The translations under genes were made by a program, and so were the position numbers. Below, piece by piece: positions 54,601 to 64,000 of a stretch of 64,000 bases of DNA (positions are counted from its first letter, which is position 1; each line of letters begins with the position of its first letter). This stretch comes from Prinia subflava (Eukaryota > Chordata > Aves > Passeriformes > Cisticolidae). Under the pieces are notes generated by a model that saw only the letters and a list, made by a program, of their open reading frames with translations, had not been told where the DNA came from and searched no databases. The stretch lies in NCBI RefSeq assembly GCF_021018805.1, contig NC_086248.1, forward strand, positions 24,622,922 to 24,686,921. The letters run 5' to 3'.

Positions 54601-57600
54601 GCTGACCTCTGAGACCAGGAGGTCCAATCACACCCTGGGCACCAGATTCTCCTTTTTGTCCACCGATGCCTTGAATGCCTGGATCTCCTTTCTCACCTTT
54701 CTGGAATGAAAAATCAATGAAAAGCCACTTATATGTTCACAGATCATTTGGAAGGTAGGTAGCACCAAACAAACATATTCTGAGAAACCTTTATTGAAGT
54801 TCTTAATAAAATTCATGCCAGTGAAAATTTACTTGATATTGACGAGATCTATTTTGCTAAAATGTATTGAAGTTTTCAGATTCCTTAGCTGTTTCAGAAA
54901 AAATTTCCAAAGAGAACTAGAAATAAATTACCTTCTCTTAACTTTCAAGACCTATTTTAATTTTCATTATTAACACATGGAAGGAAAGGTTTTATTCACT
55001 TTTCCTCAGAATCAAAAAATTTTTTATAGTATGTTAAAATCCTTAGAAGACCAGAAAAACTGGATGTGAAAATTTTGGCACCACTGAAGTGCCTGAAAAC
55101 TTACAATAATAATCAAATCTTTTACCTTATATCTGCAGTGTATAACACAAAGAAAAAAATAACTTTATTTCAGTTAGGGATTTTTTTGTTTCTTTTTTTT
55201 CCCATCTGATTGATAGTAACTGTAGTCTGTTTGCTTCACTGGAAAAGGTAAAAAAATGCTGAAAAATATTTAGATATAACTTCACTAAAGCAATGGTTCT
55301 ATGCATGGAATTACCTACTGCAATAGCTCATGAGGAACTCTTTCCCTGTTCTGGAGCCAACAAAACATCACTATGTGCCCAAGATTAAAGTCAGCATACT
55401 CCATTTGCTCCATTATGAGTTTTTTCCTCCCTTGTTTGCACAACTTCTGCACAACATTATTAGTTGCTGAAAAATTTTCTTTCTCCACTTCCAACTATTT
55501 TAGATGGAGTTGTGAGAACAGGACTAATATACATGACAAACTCACTGAAGCAAATAATAGAAATTTAGGAAATACTCATTCATACGGTTTCAATACTTAC
55601 ACCAAATTTTAAATTATGGTATTTATATTACTTTGTAACATCTCCTATCTAATTATCAAGATTCTTCATACCAGAAAAATTCAAAGCTTCCTGGCTTGGT
55701 CTATATTAGTAACAATGCTCAGAATTCTATACATTAATTACTACAGAGTAATAATCTTTAAATTCATTGTCAGATTAATCAGTTTTATGAGGCAGGCTGT
55801 AAAATCAGACAGGTAGTTCATGCTCTTAAAGAAACAGAGAAATGAGACAAAATGTGACAGATGTCAGTCAAGTGCCTAAGAGTACTGCTGGAAGAGTGGC
55901 CAGTTCAGGGGCATGACCTGAGCAGCAGTCCAAACCTTCAGAAGTCTTACATTAATTGAGATACAACTTCTTCCGAAGCTGCAGTTGCAATTTATTTTCT
56001 TGATATTTTCATCTTGAATGTTGTAGTCACAGAGAAGGGATCCTCTTAGTTACCTCATGTAGATTTGTACTTGCTCATTTCCAGTACATAATTGCAGAAG
56101 CGTTTTTTTTAATTTAAACTGTCAGCAAGGCTCAGAGATAAACACATGGTGCTTATGTAGCTACCTGTGGCTATTCTAGAAACTGTATGTGCCAAGATCT
56201 GAAATCATGTTGGGTTTATAGATAAGGAGGGGTTTTGTTTTGGTTTTTAATTTTAATTCTTTTTACCCTTATGGAGTATGTTTACATAAAAGGCTTGAAA
56301 GCTGAGTTGTCTGAACTAAATGTTAAATGGGCTAGAAGGCATAAAGAACCAGAGAATACTGGGGAAATAGCATCTACTGTAGAACAACATTAGAGGCAAG
56401 AAGCCAACATAAAAACACCAGGAGAAAATGTTGGAAGCATCAGCAGAACTGCCTGAAGAACTTGCCAAGAAACAACTGTAGGGGGAAAATTTTCCACAAT
56501 ATATCTTGGTCTTTTAATGTTCAACCACATCCATGTGAGGCCTTGTTTGCTGACCCTTGCTATTGGCAAAGAAAAGCAAAGAAAAGAAAACAGCTCAGTA
56601 AGTGCTGAGACTTACAGGCTGCAAAATCTTTTTAGAAATCAGAGTCTAACAAAACCCATATTTCATAGAAATAGAAAATAAACTAATTTTATAGGTTTGA
56701 TAAGTAAATACAATGACATCATTATAGCTTAATACGTAGTAAGAAATTATTTAAATGGATTTCCAGTAGAAATATTTTATTGCCGTGATTTACAATACTT
56801 AAGGAGACTAATTCAATAGCATACAAGGAATCTTTTACCAGTTTTTGCAATAATTCAGCAAAATACCTATAAGCCAAACCGCAACTGAAGTATTTCCTAG
56901 AACCACAGAAGCATATGAAACAACTTATATGTTAAAATGGATAAAATAATTTCATTATCAGAACTTCCAATTAATATATCCAGCTATTGTTATGCAGCAA
57001 TGCTTTAAGGAAAAAGGTTGAACAAAAAATATCTAAATAAATTTGAAGGAGAATTAGATTAATGGGACAGTGTATACTCTGATTTTACAAAATACTGAAG
57101 TAAATAAATAACAACCAACAAAATTAATACTTTAAATACCTATTTTTAAACAACATGCAACACAATGATTCTTTTTCTTTAGTTATTTATTCAACCAATC
57201 CTTTCTCTTTTTTTGTTGGTTGGTTTCTTGGCTTTTTAATTCTCTTAAAGTATATGCTTAGCTTTAATAATTTTTTAATGAAATGAATACCTCATTCTAT
57301 CTCTTTATAACTAATACTTCTTTTTCTAATATTTTCAATTTCTCCTCTGTTGCTTATAGACACATAAATACAGAAGACTAAACACAGATTTTACAGATCA
57401 CATAATTTGCAGAAACAAATGGAATAATTTTGTAATACTATATTTGTCGTTGCAAAAATACGTACCTCTCCTCGTTCTCCACTCAATCCTTCTACTCCCT
57501 TTAAAAAATAAGATGAAAAAGAAATTTAAAATGCAGGCTGAGCCAAATTACTTGGAATCAAAAATTAATGGGTTTTGTCCTTCATTTTCAGTAATCAATC

Positions 57601-60600
57601 ACAAATATTAATATTTAAAGATTCTCTGATTGCTGTACTACAAAACACAAAACTGCATATAATGGTGAAAAATTTATATCAGGGTGAATGAACTCTTCAG
57701 TATTACCTTTTATATCATGTACCAAGAGGATAAGTTGGGAATATATCACACACATTAGAAACATAGAAACATAATATAGACTTAAGAGACAAAACCTTTT
57801 TTGCTTTACAAAAGTGAATGTATCCTAGCAGAAATAAACTCCTAATTCAAACTGTTTAATACTGTCTCACTAGGCAGAAATAAATTTCAGAGCCTTTGAA
57901 ATACAGACTCAGTGGTAAGGGAGATTTTGCATGCTAGCAAATTATTTTGGTGTCATTTCTGCCAAGTGGTTCAATGGTGTTACTGACCATTAGGTCCCAT
58001 GGCAAGATGGCAGTTCACTTTCCTGATTCACTCTTTTGGACAAGGAAATCTGTATTGTCTTGGATCATGAGAATTCTTGGAAAGACCTTGTGTTGTCTAC
58101 TAAATTACTGATTCTTTTGGTTGGTGACCAAACCAGATAAGCATGGCAAACAATTCTAGACTCAGTCTGTGTTATTTTTCCAGCTTTCTCAAAAAAAATA
58201 AAAAAGCAAGCAAGCAATCAACAGCAATTCAGTTGCATCATTCTATCTGAAAAAAAATTTTTTTCTTCACTATCACTTTGTTTTCCCTTATAATTAAAAT
58301 AATAAAGATATGAAAAAATTGTCCATTATTTGCAACATAAATAAACAGAAAGTTTAAATTGTAAAGTGTTAGTCTAGGACATTACATTTGGTTACGTCAA
58401 TGACCAGACTTTCAGTTTAAACTATGTATTTCTTTTTAAATCTGCTCAAGTTTAATAATGAACTATTTTCAACCTACATATCTCTGAGAGTGTTAACTAA
58501 CATGCAGTCTAGATCTCCTGCCCAGAATCCCTGGGAATTGGGTCCATCTGGCTAGACAGGCAGCTGTATCCATGTCATAATTCTGAAAAAAGAAACTCTG
58601 CCTTCCTTCCAAGTCTAGTTTTAGATATGTACCTCTAAAAAATACTTCTCTGTTTAGACATGACGTAGATTGTGCAGTTAACAAGTATTTATAAATACTA
58701 ACAGCTATTTTCTGTGGAATAACAAGATTGCCAACTATGACACAACCAGAATACACTGCCCTAGAGCTAAAGAGAAACAACTGGATCTCACTGATTTAGA
58801 GCTGAAACAGGAAACATCTGTAATTTATGAGCACAGAAGATGTCAATAATGACTCCCAGTATAGTCTAGGAAGTAATGAACTGTATGAAAGTATAGCATG
58901 GTACATGCAAATTCTTACCATCTCAAGTATCACACTTATAACCTTTACACAAAAGCCACTTTTTGCTGTTATCTGCATTTTATATTACTTATAACTGTAT
59001 TATAAAAATATTCTATAATTAAGGCTTTACTGTAATAATAAAAGAAATGCACTTATGGTCTGTTTCTCAAGATAAAGTATCACAGAACAAGGAACATGTG
59101 GGTTGGAAGTGACCTCCTTGGATTCAACTTCCTTTGCAGAACAGATGCAGCTTGATCAACTTAACATGCTGTCCAGACAGGTTTTGCCACAATATCTATG
59201 AGCAGCCTGCTCCAGTGTTTGACCACCCTCAAAGCAAAATGTTTTTCCTGTATATCAAGGTCCTGTGTTCCAACTCGTGCATTTCCTCTGATCCTTCAAG
59301 CATGCACAGCTGAGAGAAGTGTTGCTCCATCTTCTCTGTATGTGTTATATTTGCTATTTTAAAAATACTGAGGGTTTAAGAGGTAATTTATACAACTATG
59401 TTACCATGTATGTAAATATATTTCACCTGATGCAAAGACCTACAAGTGTTGATGGAAGAAGTGTTAAGAAACAAATATGAATTGTGACCTCAAACTAGGA
59501 TCACTATGGCTATCTTGAAACAGGATCACTATTTTGACAGTACCTGTAAACCTGGATTTCCTTGTCTTCCTTTTTCTCCTTTCAGTCCCTTCAGAAAAGA
59601 AGCACATTTTATAAAATATAGATTTATCTGGTACATGTAATTAAACTATCAAAACAATAACACAAGGAGCTAAATACTAAAACCTCATTCTAAACCAAGA
59701 CAAATAAATTTGAAGTTACTGTTCAAAGAGATCAGTGCAGAAACTGTGCAGAATAAAATTTCTACCCTGAACATAGAAGAACCAAGCCAGGATCCAAGTA
59801 ATGACAGGATACTCTTCTTTTTCCTGTGGATATTTCCATAATTTCAGATAACAAGGAGGAAAACCCCACAAGGTAACAGTAAAGCAGGTAGGCAGAGGCC
59901 AGGTAGAGTCACTTTGACTGTGTTTCTGTGCTCCTGCAGTGCCCTGCAGGCAGGGACAGAGCGCATCCTGTGACAGTCCTGGGTGATGTCCCAGGCCTCT
60001 GGGGCAGCAGCACAACCTGCAGCCCTGTGCCTGCACCATTGCTAGGAGCACACAGCTCTGCACCAAATGCCAACAGCCTGCTGAGGAGCCCAGAAATCCA
60101 GCTCAAAACTCATGCTGGCCATACTGGGCACATTTCCTCGAAGGAGATTTACTGCTGCTACTCAACCTTCTGTGGAGCTTAATCTTAAAAAACCCTATCT
60201 GAATGAACACCTAAGATTTGTATAAATAGCAATGCCAGATGATTTCATTAGAAAAGTTTATATACCTGGATACCAGTGTCACCTTGGTTTCCTTTCTCCC
60301 CCTGCAAAATATTAGAAGAAAGGTCTCCATTTAAACGAGTCACCTCTAAAACATGTAATCTGTGCTTTAATTTAACACAGTAATTACAAGAGAAACATCT
60401 AGCTTTTTCTTATACTGAAAGAAAACAAATCACTTTATCCCCACGTACACAAAAAAAAGTCCAGAAAGCTACACTAAGAAAGGACTTTGTCAGTAAAACA
60501 ATTATCAAAAAGAAAGTAGATGCTCACGTAAAAAAAAAAAAAAAAAAGACAGTGGATACTCACACACCAAATAAAAAATTAAAAAATACAACATAATGAG

Positions 60601-63600
60601 GTGCAAATCCAGCAGGATTTTATCTACACAGTGCATGGGAGTGGAGAGGATGTAGGCAGGAAGGGAGGCAATGTTTCTCATGGGTTAAATTTTAGCTGAA
60701 TGCACCACTACATGCAGAAGCTATGCAAAACAAAACAAAGAAAAAAAAGTATTTTTTCATCACAAACCCCTCTATATTTAAATTAAATCAAAATATTTAA
60801 GGACTAAGCTCCATTTCCACCCACTTGTTTTGTCTTGAAATGTTTAAAGTAAATAATAGTGGGGGCATTTGCAATCAGATGGTGTAAATAGTGCTTAGAA
60901 GTTAGGTGTGTAGTTTTATCAACTTGTCTGAACATCATCTAATTGACATTGGAGAGAAAAGGGCAGTGCATGAAAACTATTTATTCTAATTAACAACAGA
61001 GATATAAAACATGTACTCCAAAAATGTGCCTATCTCTCTTCATTAACTGAAAAGGAAACTAAAAATTATGGGAGATGGCTCTGACATCTCATGTTTAAAT
61101 AGACATAAATGAAAATGCTGAACCATGACCATAGCAACTCATTAAACAAAAGACAGATCTGTAGGGGGTGTGCAAAACTGCATTCAATAAATAAAATAAT
61201 TAGAATGGAGATTTTTGGGTTTATTTTGTCTTTGTTTGTTTGGTTCGGGTTTTGTTTTGGGGTTTTGGGGGATGGTTTGTTGGGGGTTATTTTTGTGGGG
61301 TTTTTTTCTGGGTTTTTTTGGGGGGGATGTTTTGGTGGTTTGTTGTTGTTATTTTGTTTGGGTTTTTTGGCCGTTTGTTTTTTGGGGGTTTTTTGGGTGT
61401 AAAATGAAAGAATGTTTTGTTAAATGGTAAACAGTAATGAAGAAGAGATTCTTGCAATTGCAAGTATTTTCCTGATTGAAAATCCCAGAACATATGAAAA
61501 CATTTATGACAGCTGAAGTATTCTGTTGTATTGTACTTGAACATAAAATACTCAGTTGTTTCAATTTTTTAAATCATCTATAGCTGAAAGGCTTCACTTT
61601 TATTGTCAGATGCCCAAACTGCACTTTTCTTCCTGAATAATTCCAGTTTATCATTGGACTTGTAACTCCAGCTAACTTTCATCTTCATATAAAACAAACT
61701 ACCTGTTCAAAGACTTCTTCAGTTTAAAATTTAGACAAGTTTCATAAATTTTAATGAAAGCATCTTTCATAAAATATTATTGTTGTAGTTCATGTGCCTT
61801 ACACAACCCCTAGATATTGAATTGAATATATAGTGATAATGAAACTAATTAAACTACAACTATGACACTGACTCCATGCTCTAGTCAATGTAAGGCATAT
61901 CCATGTATGTGTCTACTGACATGTGAAGTACTCTATTATATTTAAGACATGTATATGAGGCTGGCATATGTGACACTGGAAATACAAGAAACATGTTCCA
62001 TCTGGAGCAGATGAGCTCTGTTGGAATACTTCTACATGGGGTTTTCATAAAATTTTAACATCACCTTTCTATCTTACTGTCTCATTACCCTTCAACCTCT
62101 TATGAAAGTGAAATGCCTGATTTAATTCTATTTCTCTAATCTGTATTTGGTCTGGCTGAGGAATTCATTTTCTCCACAGCAGCCCTCAGAGTGCTGTGCT
62201 TTGCAGTGGTGGCTAGAAAGGTGTTGATAGCACACCAGTGCTTTGGGTATTGCTGAGCAGAGCTCCCTGCAACATCAAGGCTGTCTCCCCAAACCCCCTT
62301 TTCCTGTAAGCTAGGCCCAGGCAAGGTCTCGGGAGACACAAATCCAGGCTAGGTGAAGAAAGGGATGAGAGCAGCCCTGCAGAGAAGGGCTTGTGCATGT
62401 TGATAGATAAGAAACTTAAAATGACCAGGCAATGTGCACTTCCAGCCCAGAAAAGCAACTGCATCCTGGGCTGCATCAAAAGCAGTGTGGCCAGCAGGGC
62501 AAGGGATGCATTCTCCCCCTCCACTCCACTCTCCTGAGTGTCCAGCTCCAGAGCCCCCAGTGTAAGAAGGATGTGAATCTACTGGATCAAGTCCAGCAGA
62601 GGGCCATGAAGATGATTAGACAGCTGGAGCATGTCTCTCATGAAGAGAGACTGAGAGAGCAGGGGTTGTTCGGCCCAGAGAAGAGAAAGCTCTGGAGAGA
62701 ACTTATAGCAACCTTCCAGTACCTAAAAGAGGCTTAGAAGAGAGCTAGAGAGTGTTTCACAAGGGTCTGTAATGACAGGACAAGAGGGAATGGCTTCAAA
62801 TTCAAACTAGGCTTATTAGGAAGAAATTCCTTATTTTGAGGATGGTGAGGCACAGGGACAGGTTGCTCAGAGAAGGTGTGGATACCTCCTCCCTCTAAGT
62901 GTTCAAGGCCAGGTTGGACAGGGCTTTCAGCCACCTCATCTAGTGGCAGGAACTGTCCCTGCCCACAACATGGGGGTTGGAACCAGGTGATCTTAAGGGT
63001 CCCTTTCCACATAACCATTCTATGGTTCTATGACATAGCAGGATGGATGACCTAAACTGAAATAGATATTCCACACCATAAAATGTCTGCTCAGCAATAA
63101 AAGCTAAAGGAAAGGGGGAGGAGATGATCTTTCATTATTGTGACATTTGTCTTCCAAACCTCTATGTGTACTGAAGTCCTGCTTCCCAGGAATTGGTGGA
63201 ACACACATGTTGACAGGAAGCAGAGAATAAATATTTTGTTTTACTTTGCTTCCACACATGGCTTTTCCTTTTACATTATTAAGCTGCCTTTCTCTTGACC
63301 CATGAGGTTTCTCTCATCTTATTTTCTTGATTTTTCCCTGTCCTCCTTAAGAGGGGAGTGATAGAACAGCTTGGTGGGCACCTGGAATTCATCCAAGGTC
63401 AACTCACCACAAATGCCTTCACACCAAGGCCTTTATCCTTCAGAAGAAAATTTTCAGGATGGACATATTATTGCTTTAAATGTGTCCAACTGTTATCTAA
63501 TAATGATGTATTTAGAGAAAGGATTTTGTTAAATAATGATCTATTATAAGAAAAGCACTTCCAAAAAAAGATGCAATAATTTAAAACTGGAAAGAAATAC

Positions 63601-64000
63601 TTACCTTTAATCCCTGGGTACCAGGAATGCCTGGGTAGCCTGGTTCACCTGGAGCCCCTGGTACGCCTAGATCTCCCTGAGTAATACAATAGCTGTGTGT
63701 CAGTGATGTGCTGTGTGTAAAAACACACACTGAATGTTTCTCAAGGCCACATGATACGCTTTGGCTATGCTATTTTGAAATTTTATAACTGAAGATGATT
63801 GAAATGTCTGAAGGATTTTTGAAGGAATGGTGCCATATCCAGTATCCATTTTTACTGTCTTTTAATACAGCTGATGTTTCAATATTACACAAAAAACACT
63901 ACCTTAATTAACAACTATGTTTGCAGGTTTGAACTTATCACCTGATTTTCACAGCCTAAAATCTAGTATAAAATTAATAAGAATATGTCATCAAATGGAT
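51482..64000 (-). CDS. COL19A1: COL19A1, collagen alpha-1(XIX) chain, 3' part (nine coding exons plus introns)
   Basis: This is the 3' end of a FACIT collagen gene on the minus strand. FACIT collagens are secreted homotrimers of the extracellular matrix and basement-membrane zone. The nine exons, in transcription order, are 63605-63676, 60266-60301, 59544-59588, 57466-57498, 54554-54700, 54418-54472, 53927-54127, 52398-52475 and 51482-51669. All junctions have GT/AG ends and compatible phases, and they sum to 855 bases: 284 residues plus TAA. Residues 1-111 are pure Gly-X-Y (end of COL2), 112-154 are NC2, about 155-262 are COL1 with two imperfections, and 263-284 are NC1. The NC1 cysteines four residues apart are the FACIT mark. 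The NC2 start ([13 protein letters not shown]), the GMSKEG interruption and the terminus ([10 protein letters not shown]) match type XIX as I remember it; IX, XII, XIV and XXI end differently. The 5' part of the gene is outside the window. The symbol rests on recognition, not on a search. Confidence 0.93.
51670..52397 (-). other. COL19A1 last intron, nothing recognised
   Basis: This 728-base AT-rich intron includes a short TTTA-type run just upstream of the final acceptor. No other feature is seen. Confidence 0.6.
52398..52475 (-). CDS. COL19A1: COL19A1 exon, COL1 domain (78 nt)
   Basis: Split Gly codons lie at both ends. The peptide reads [20 protein letters not shown] followed by PPGPP. 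The GSQ-GI-GVP stretch lacks one residue of a triplet, a G1G-type imperfection that is a known feature of the FACIT COL1 helix and not an error: the reading frame is intact. The acceptor is AATTCACAG and the donor is CCA G|GTGAGG. Confidence 0.93.
52476..53926 (-). other. COL19A1 intron, nothing recognised
   Basis: This 1451-base intron lies between the 201-nt and 78-nt exons. It is AT-rich, with no recognised repeat and no extra Gly-X-Y block. Confidence 0.6.
53927..54127 (-). CDS. COL19A1: COL19A1 exon, NC2 end and COL1 start (201 nt)
   Basis: The split first codon (A+CC, Thr) is followed by [20 protein letters not shown], with a Cys-x-x-Cys pair typical of this NC2. From about codon 25 of the exon, Gly-X-Y begins ([16 protein letters not shown]) and continues to GARGTR, ending on the first base of a Gly codon. 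The acceptor was chosen at CTCCCAG because it keeps the phase of the preceding exon; a second AG five bases later would break the frame. The donor is AGA G|GTACAG. The cysteines probably form inter-chain disulphides, as in other FACITs. Confidence 0.93.
54418..54472 (-). CDS. COL19A1: COL19A1 exon, first half of NC2 (55 nt)
   Basis: The exon encodes [18 protein letters not shown] plus one base of a split codon. There is no Gly-X-Y, so this is the non-collagenous NC2 spacer between COL2 and COL1. It contains one cysteine (QVCSD) in a region likely to be amphipathic helix. The acceptor is TTCAATACAG. The donor is AGA A|GTAAGT, giving phase 1. The sequence closely resembles the same segment of mammalian type XIX as I remember it, and it is one of the best identifiers of the gene. 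Confidence 0.92.
54554..54700 (-). CDS. COL19A1: COL19A1 exon, end of COL2 (147 nt)
   Basis: This 49-codon exon begins with Lys, which completes the triplet from the previous exon. It then gives sixteen Gly-X-Y triplets from [12 protein letters not shown] through [12 protein letters not shown]. The acceptor is TTCATTCCAG and the donor is CCT|GTATGT, both phase 0. The last triplet, GKP, is the end of the COL2 helix; the next exon starts the non-collagenous NC2 segment. The following intron is only 81 bases long. Confidence 0.94.
54701..57465 (-). other. COL19A1 intron, nothing recognised
   Basis: This 2.8-kb AT-rich intron lies between the 33-nt and 147-nt exons. I looked for short Gly-X-Y exons and found none. 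No named repeat is evident. Confidence 0.6.
57466..57498 (-). CDS. COL19A1: COL19A1 exon, COL2 domain (33 nt)
   Basis: This eleven-codon exon reads [11 protein letters not shown]. The acceptor is TTTTTTAAAG and the donor is GAG|GTACGT. It ends one residue short of a full triplet, and the next exon starts with AAA (Lys), so the junction reads GER GE|K GEK and the triplet register is preserved. Collagen exons normally start with Gly, so this one-codon shift of the intron is slightly unusual, but the splice sites and phase (0) support it. It is isolated by introns of about 2.0 and 2.8 kb. Confidence 0.85.
57499..59543 (-). other. COL19A1 intron with an old CR1 fragment
   Basis: This intron of about 2.0 kb contains only a degraded CR1 piece near 59081-59345. 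The reading frames in it look like chance. Confidence 0.6.
59081..59345 (-). mobile_element. CR1 LINE 3' fragment in a COL19A1 intron
   Basis: The plus strand reads an antisense CR1: TATCACAGAACAAGG, GTGGGTTGGAAGTGACCTCC, then 'agcctgctccagtgtttgaccaccctca' and 'tcctctgatccttcaag'. It is strongly diverged. It lies on the same strand as COL19A1 transcription. Confidence 0.75.
59544..59588 (-). CDS. COL19A1: COL19A1 exon, COL2 domain (45 nt)
   Basis: The exon encodes five triplets, [15 protein letters not shown], in phase 0 at both ends. The acceptor is TTTTCTGAAG and the donor is CAG|GTACTG. A 45-nt exon is one of the classical collagen exon sizes. The Gly-X-Y register is kept across both neighbouring junctions. 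The following intron contains an old CR1 copy near 59081-59345 in the same orientation as the gene. Confidence 0.92.
59589..60265 (-). other. COL19A1 intron with a GC-rich patch
   Basis: In this 677-base intron, about 59880-60120 is markedly richer in G and C than its surroundings and has open frames on both strands. No family was recognised. It may be an old retroelement piece, or just composition. Confidence 0.4.
60266..60301 (-). CDS. COL19A1: COL19A1 exon, COL2 domain (36 nt)
   Basis: This small exon encodes four triplets, [12 protein letters not shown]. The acceptor is TTTTGCAG and the donor is CAG|GTATAT, both phase 0. It joins in frame to the 72-nt exon upstream (…GLK) and to the 45-nt exon downstream (GLK…), so Gly-X-Y continues without a break. 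The charged GEK triplets are typical of FACIT COL2. At this size it is easily missed by gene predictors. Confidence 0.9.
60530..60547. repeat. Poly-A run in a COL19A1 intron
   Basis: A18, flanked on both sides by similar words (GATGCTCAC and GATACTCAC). Confidence 0.9.
61212..61398. repeat. G/T-rich low-complexity tract in a COL19A1 intron
   Basis: About 190 bases of T runs and G runs (many of four or more G, one of seven) on the plus strand, which is the template strand for COL19A1. The transcript would be C/A-rich here. Confidence 0.9.
62334..63033 (+). mobile_element. CR1 LINE, about 700 bp, antisense in a COL19A1 intron
   Basis: This is the longest CR1 copy in the window. The frame at 62570-62737 reads [27 protein letters not shown] and [11 protein letters not shown], the conserved C-terminal ORF2. 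Then come 'ggatggtgaggcacagggacaggttgc' and the end ATTCTATGGTTCTATGA, a well-preserved terminal octamer repeat. It is 5'-truncated and carries stops. It is inserted antisense to the host gene. Confidence 0.92.
63285..63412 (+). mobile_element. LTR-like repeat fragment in a COL19A1 intron
   Basis: TCTTGACCCATGAGGTTTCT, then GAGGGGAGTGATAGAACAGC, TTGGTGGGCACCTGGAATTC and GGTCAACTCACCAC match the terminal part of the same avian LTR-type family suggested for 17100-18005, here in plus orientation. Only about 130 bases are present. It lies about 190 bases from the 72-nt COL19A1 exon. Confidence 0.5.
63605..63676 (-). CDS. COL19A1: COL19A1 exon, COL2 domain (72 nt)
   Basis: This is the first visible exon in transcription order. 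It encodes eight Gly-X-Y triplets beginning [12 protein letters not shown] and ending GTQGLK. The acceptor is ...TTACTCAG and the donor is AAG|GTAAG, both phase 0. A 72-nt exon made of whole triplets fits the collagen rule that exons begin at a glycine codon. It forms part of the COL2 triple helix. The intron downstream (60302-63604) is the largest complete one in the window and contains a CR1 insertion and an LTR-like fragment whose near end is about 190 bases from this donor. Confidence 0.92.

Larger units (their letters stand above)
60302..63604 (-). other. COL19A1 intron with CR1 and LTR-like fragments
   Basis: This 3.3-kb intron contains an A18 run (60530-60547), a G/T-rich low-complexity tract (61212-61398), a CR1 copy (about 62334-63033) and an LTR-like fragment (about 63285-63412). 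No additional Gly-X-Y exon with splice sites was found in it. Confidence 0.7.

Noticed and set aside
59880..60190. GC-rich open frames in a COL19A1 intron as a possible extra exon
   Set aside because: No Gly-X-Y pattern is present, and the flanking exons already join in phase without it.
61109..61544. Gly/Phe-rich open frames in the COL19A1 intron
   Set aside because: They are read from the G/T tract. They show no collagen triplet pattern and no matching splice sites.
62432..62737. 101-codon plus-strand frame as a host gene
   Set aside because: Its translation is the C-terminal end of CR1 ORF2, so it is retrotransposon sequence.

Overview
The window is vertebrate nuclear DNA, almost certainly from a bird. 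Nine compressed exons of a fibrillar-associated collagen (FACIT) are cleanly readable. The repeats are dominated by CR1 retrotransposon pieces, several with the avian 3' end (ATTCTATGA-like), together with short LTRs of endogenous-retrovirus type. I see nothing bacterial or viral beyond old, broken retroelements, and no CRISPR, tRNA or rRNA.

Right part (51482-64000): the minus strand carries the 3' portion of a gene I identify as COL19A1, collagen alpha-1(XIX). The nine exons have matching phases, GT/AG ends and an exact total of 855 bases (284 residues plus TAA). They give the end of the COL2 triple helix (37 uninterrupted Gly-X-Y triplets), the NC2 segment with two cysteine groups, the COL1 helix with its two imperfections, and the short NC1 tail with the FACIT Cys-4-Cys signature. 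The gene's 5' part lies beyond the right edge. Introns range from 81 to 3303 bases and contain CR1 and LTR debris.

Left part (1-51481): about 51 kb in which I cannot support a protein-coding gene. The 3.7 kb next to the COL19A1 stop (47821-51481) has almost no recognisable repeats and may include a long 3' UTR. The rest is AT-rich intergenic DNA holding CR1 fragments on both strands, two ancient CR1/L3-like copies, and two structurally complete solo LTRs (13885-14281 and 43546-43976, each with terminal inverted repeats and a short target duplication). It also holds a GC-rich LTR-like block with a 20-bp minisatellite (about 17100-18005), and G/T- or A/C-rich low-complexity tracts. One exon-like segment with a hydrophobic stretch (36811-36914, minus strand) could not be assigned.

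No previously undescribed system is evident. The most checkable points are the COL19A1 gene model, the solo LTRs, the minisatellite, the unassigned exon-like segment, and the absence of the tail-to-tail neighbour COL9A1 that is expected from mammalian gene order.
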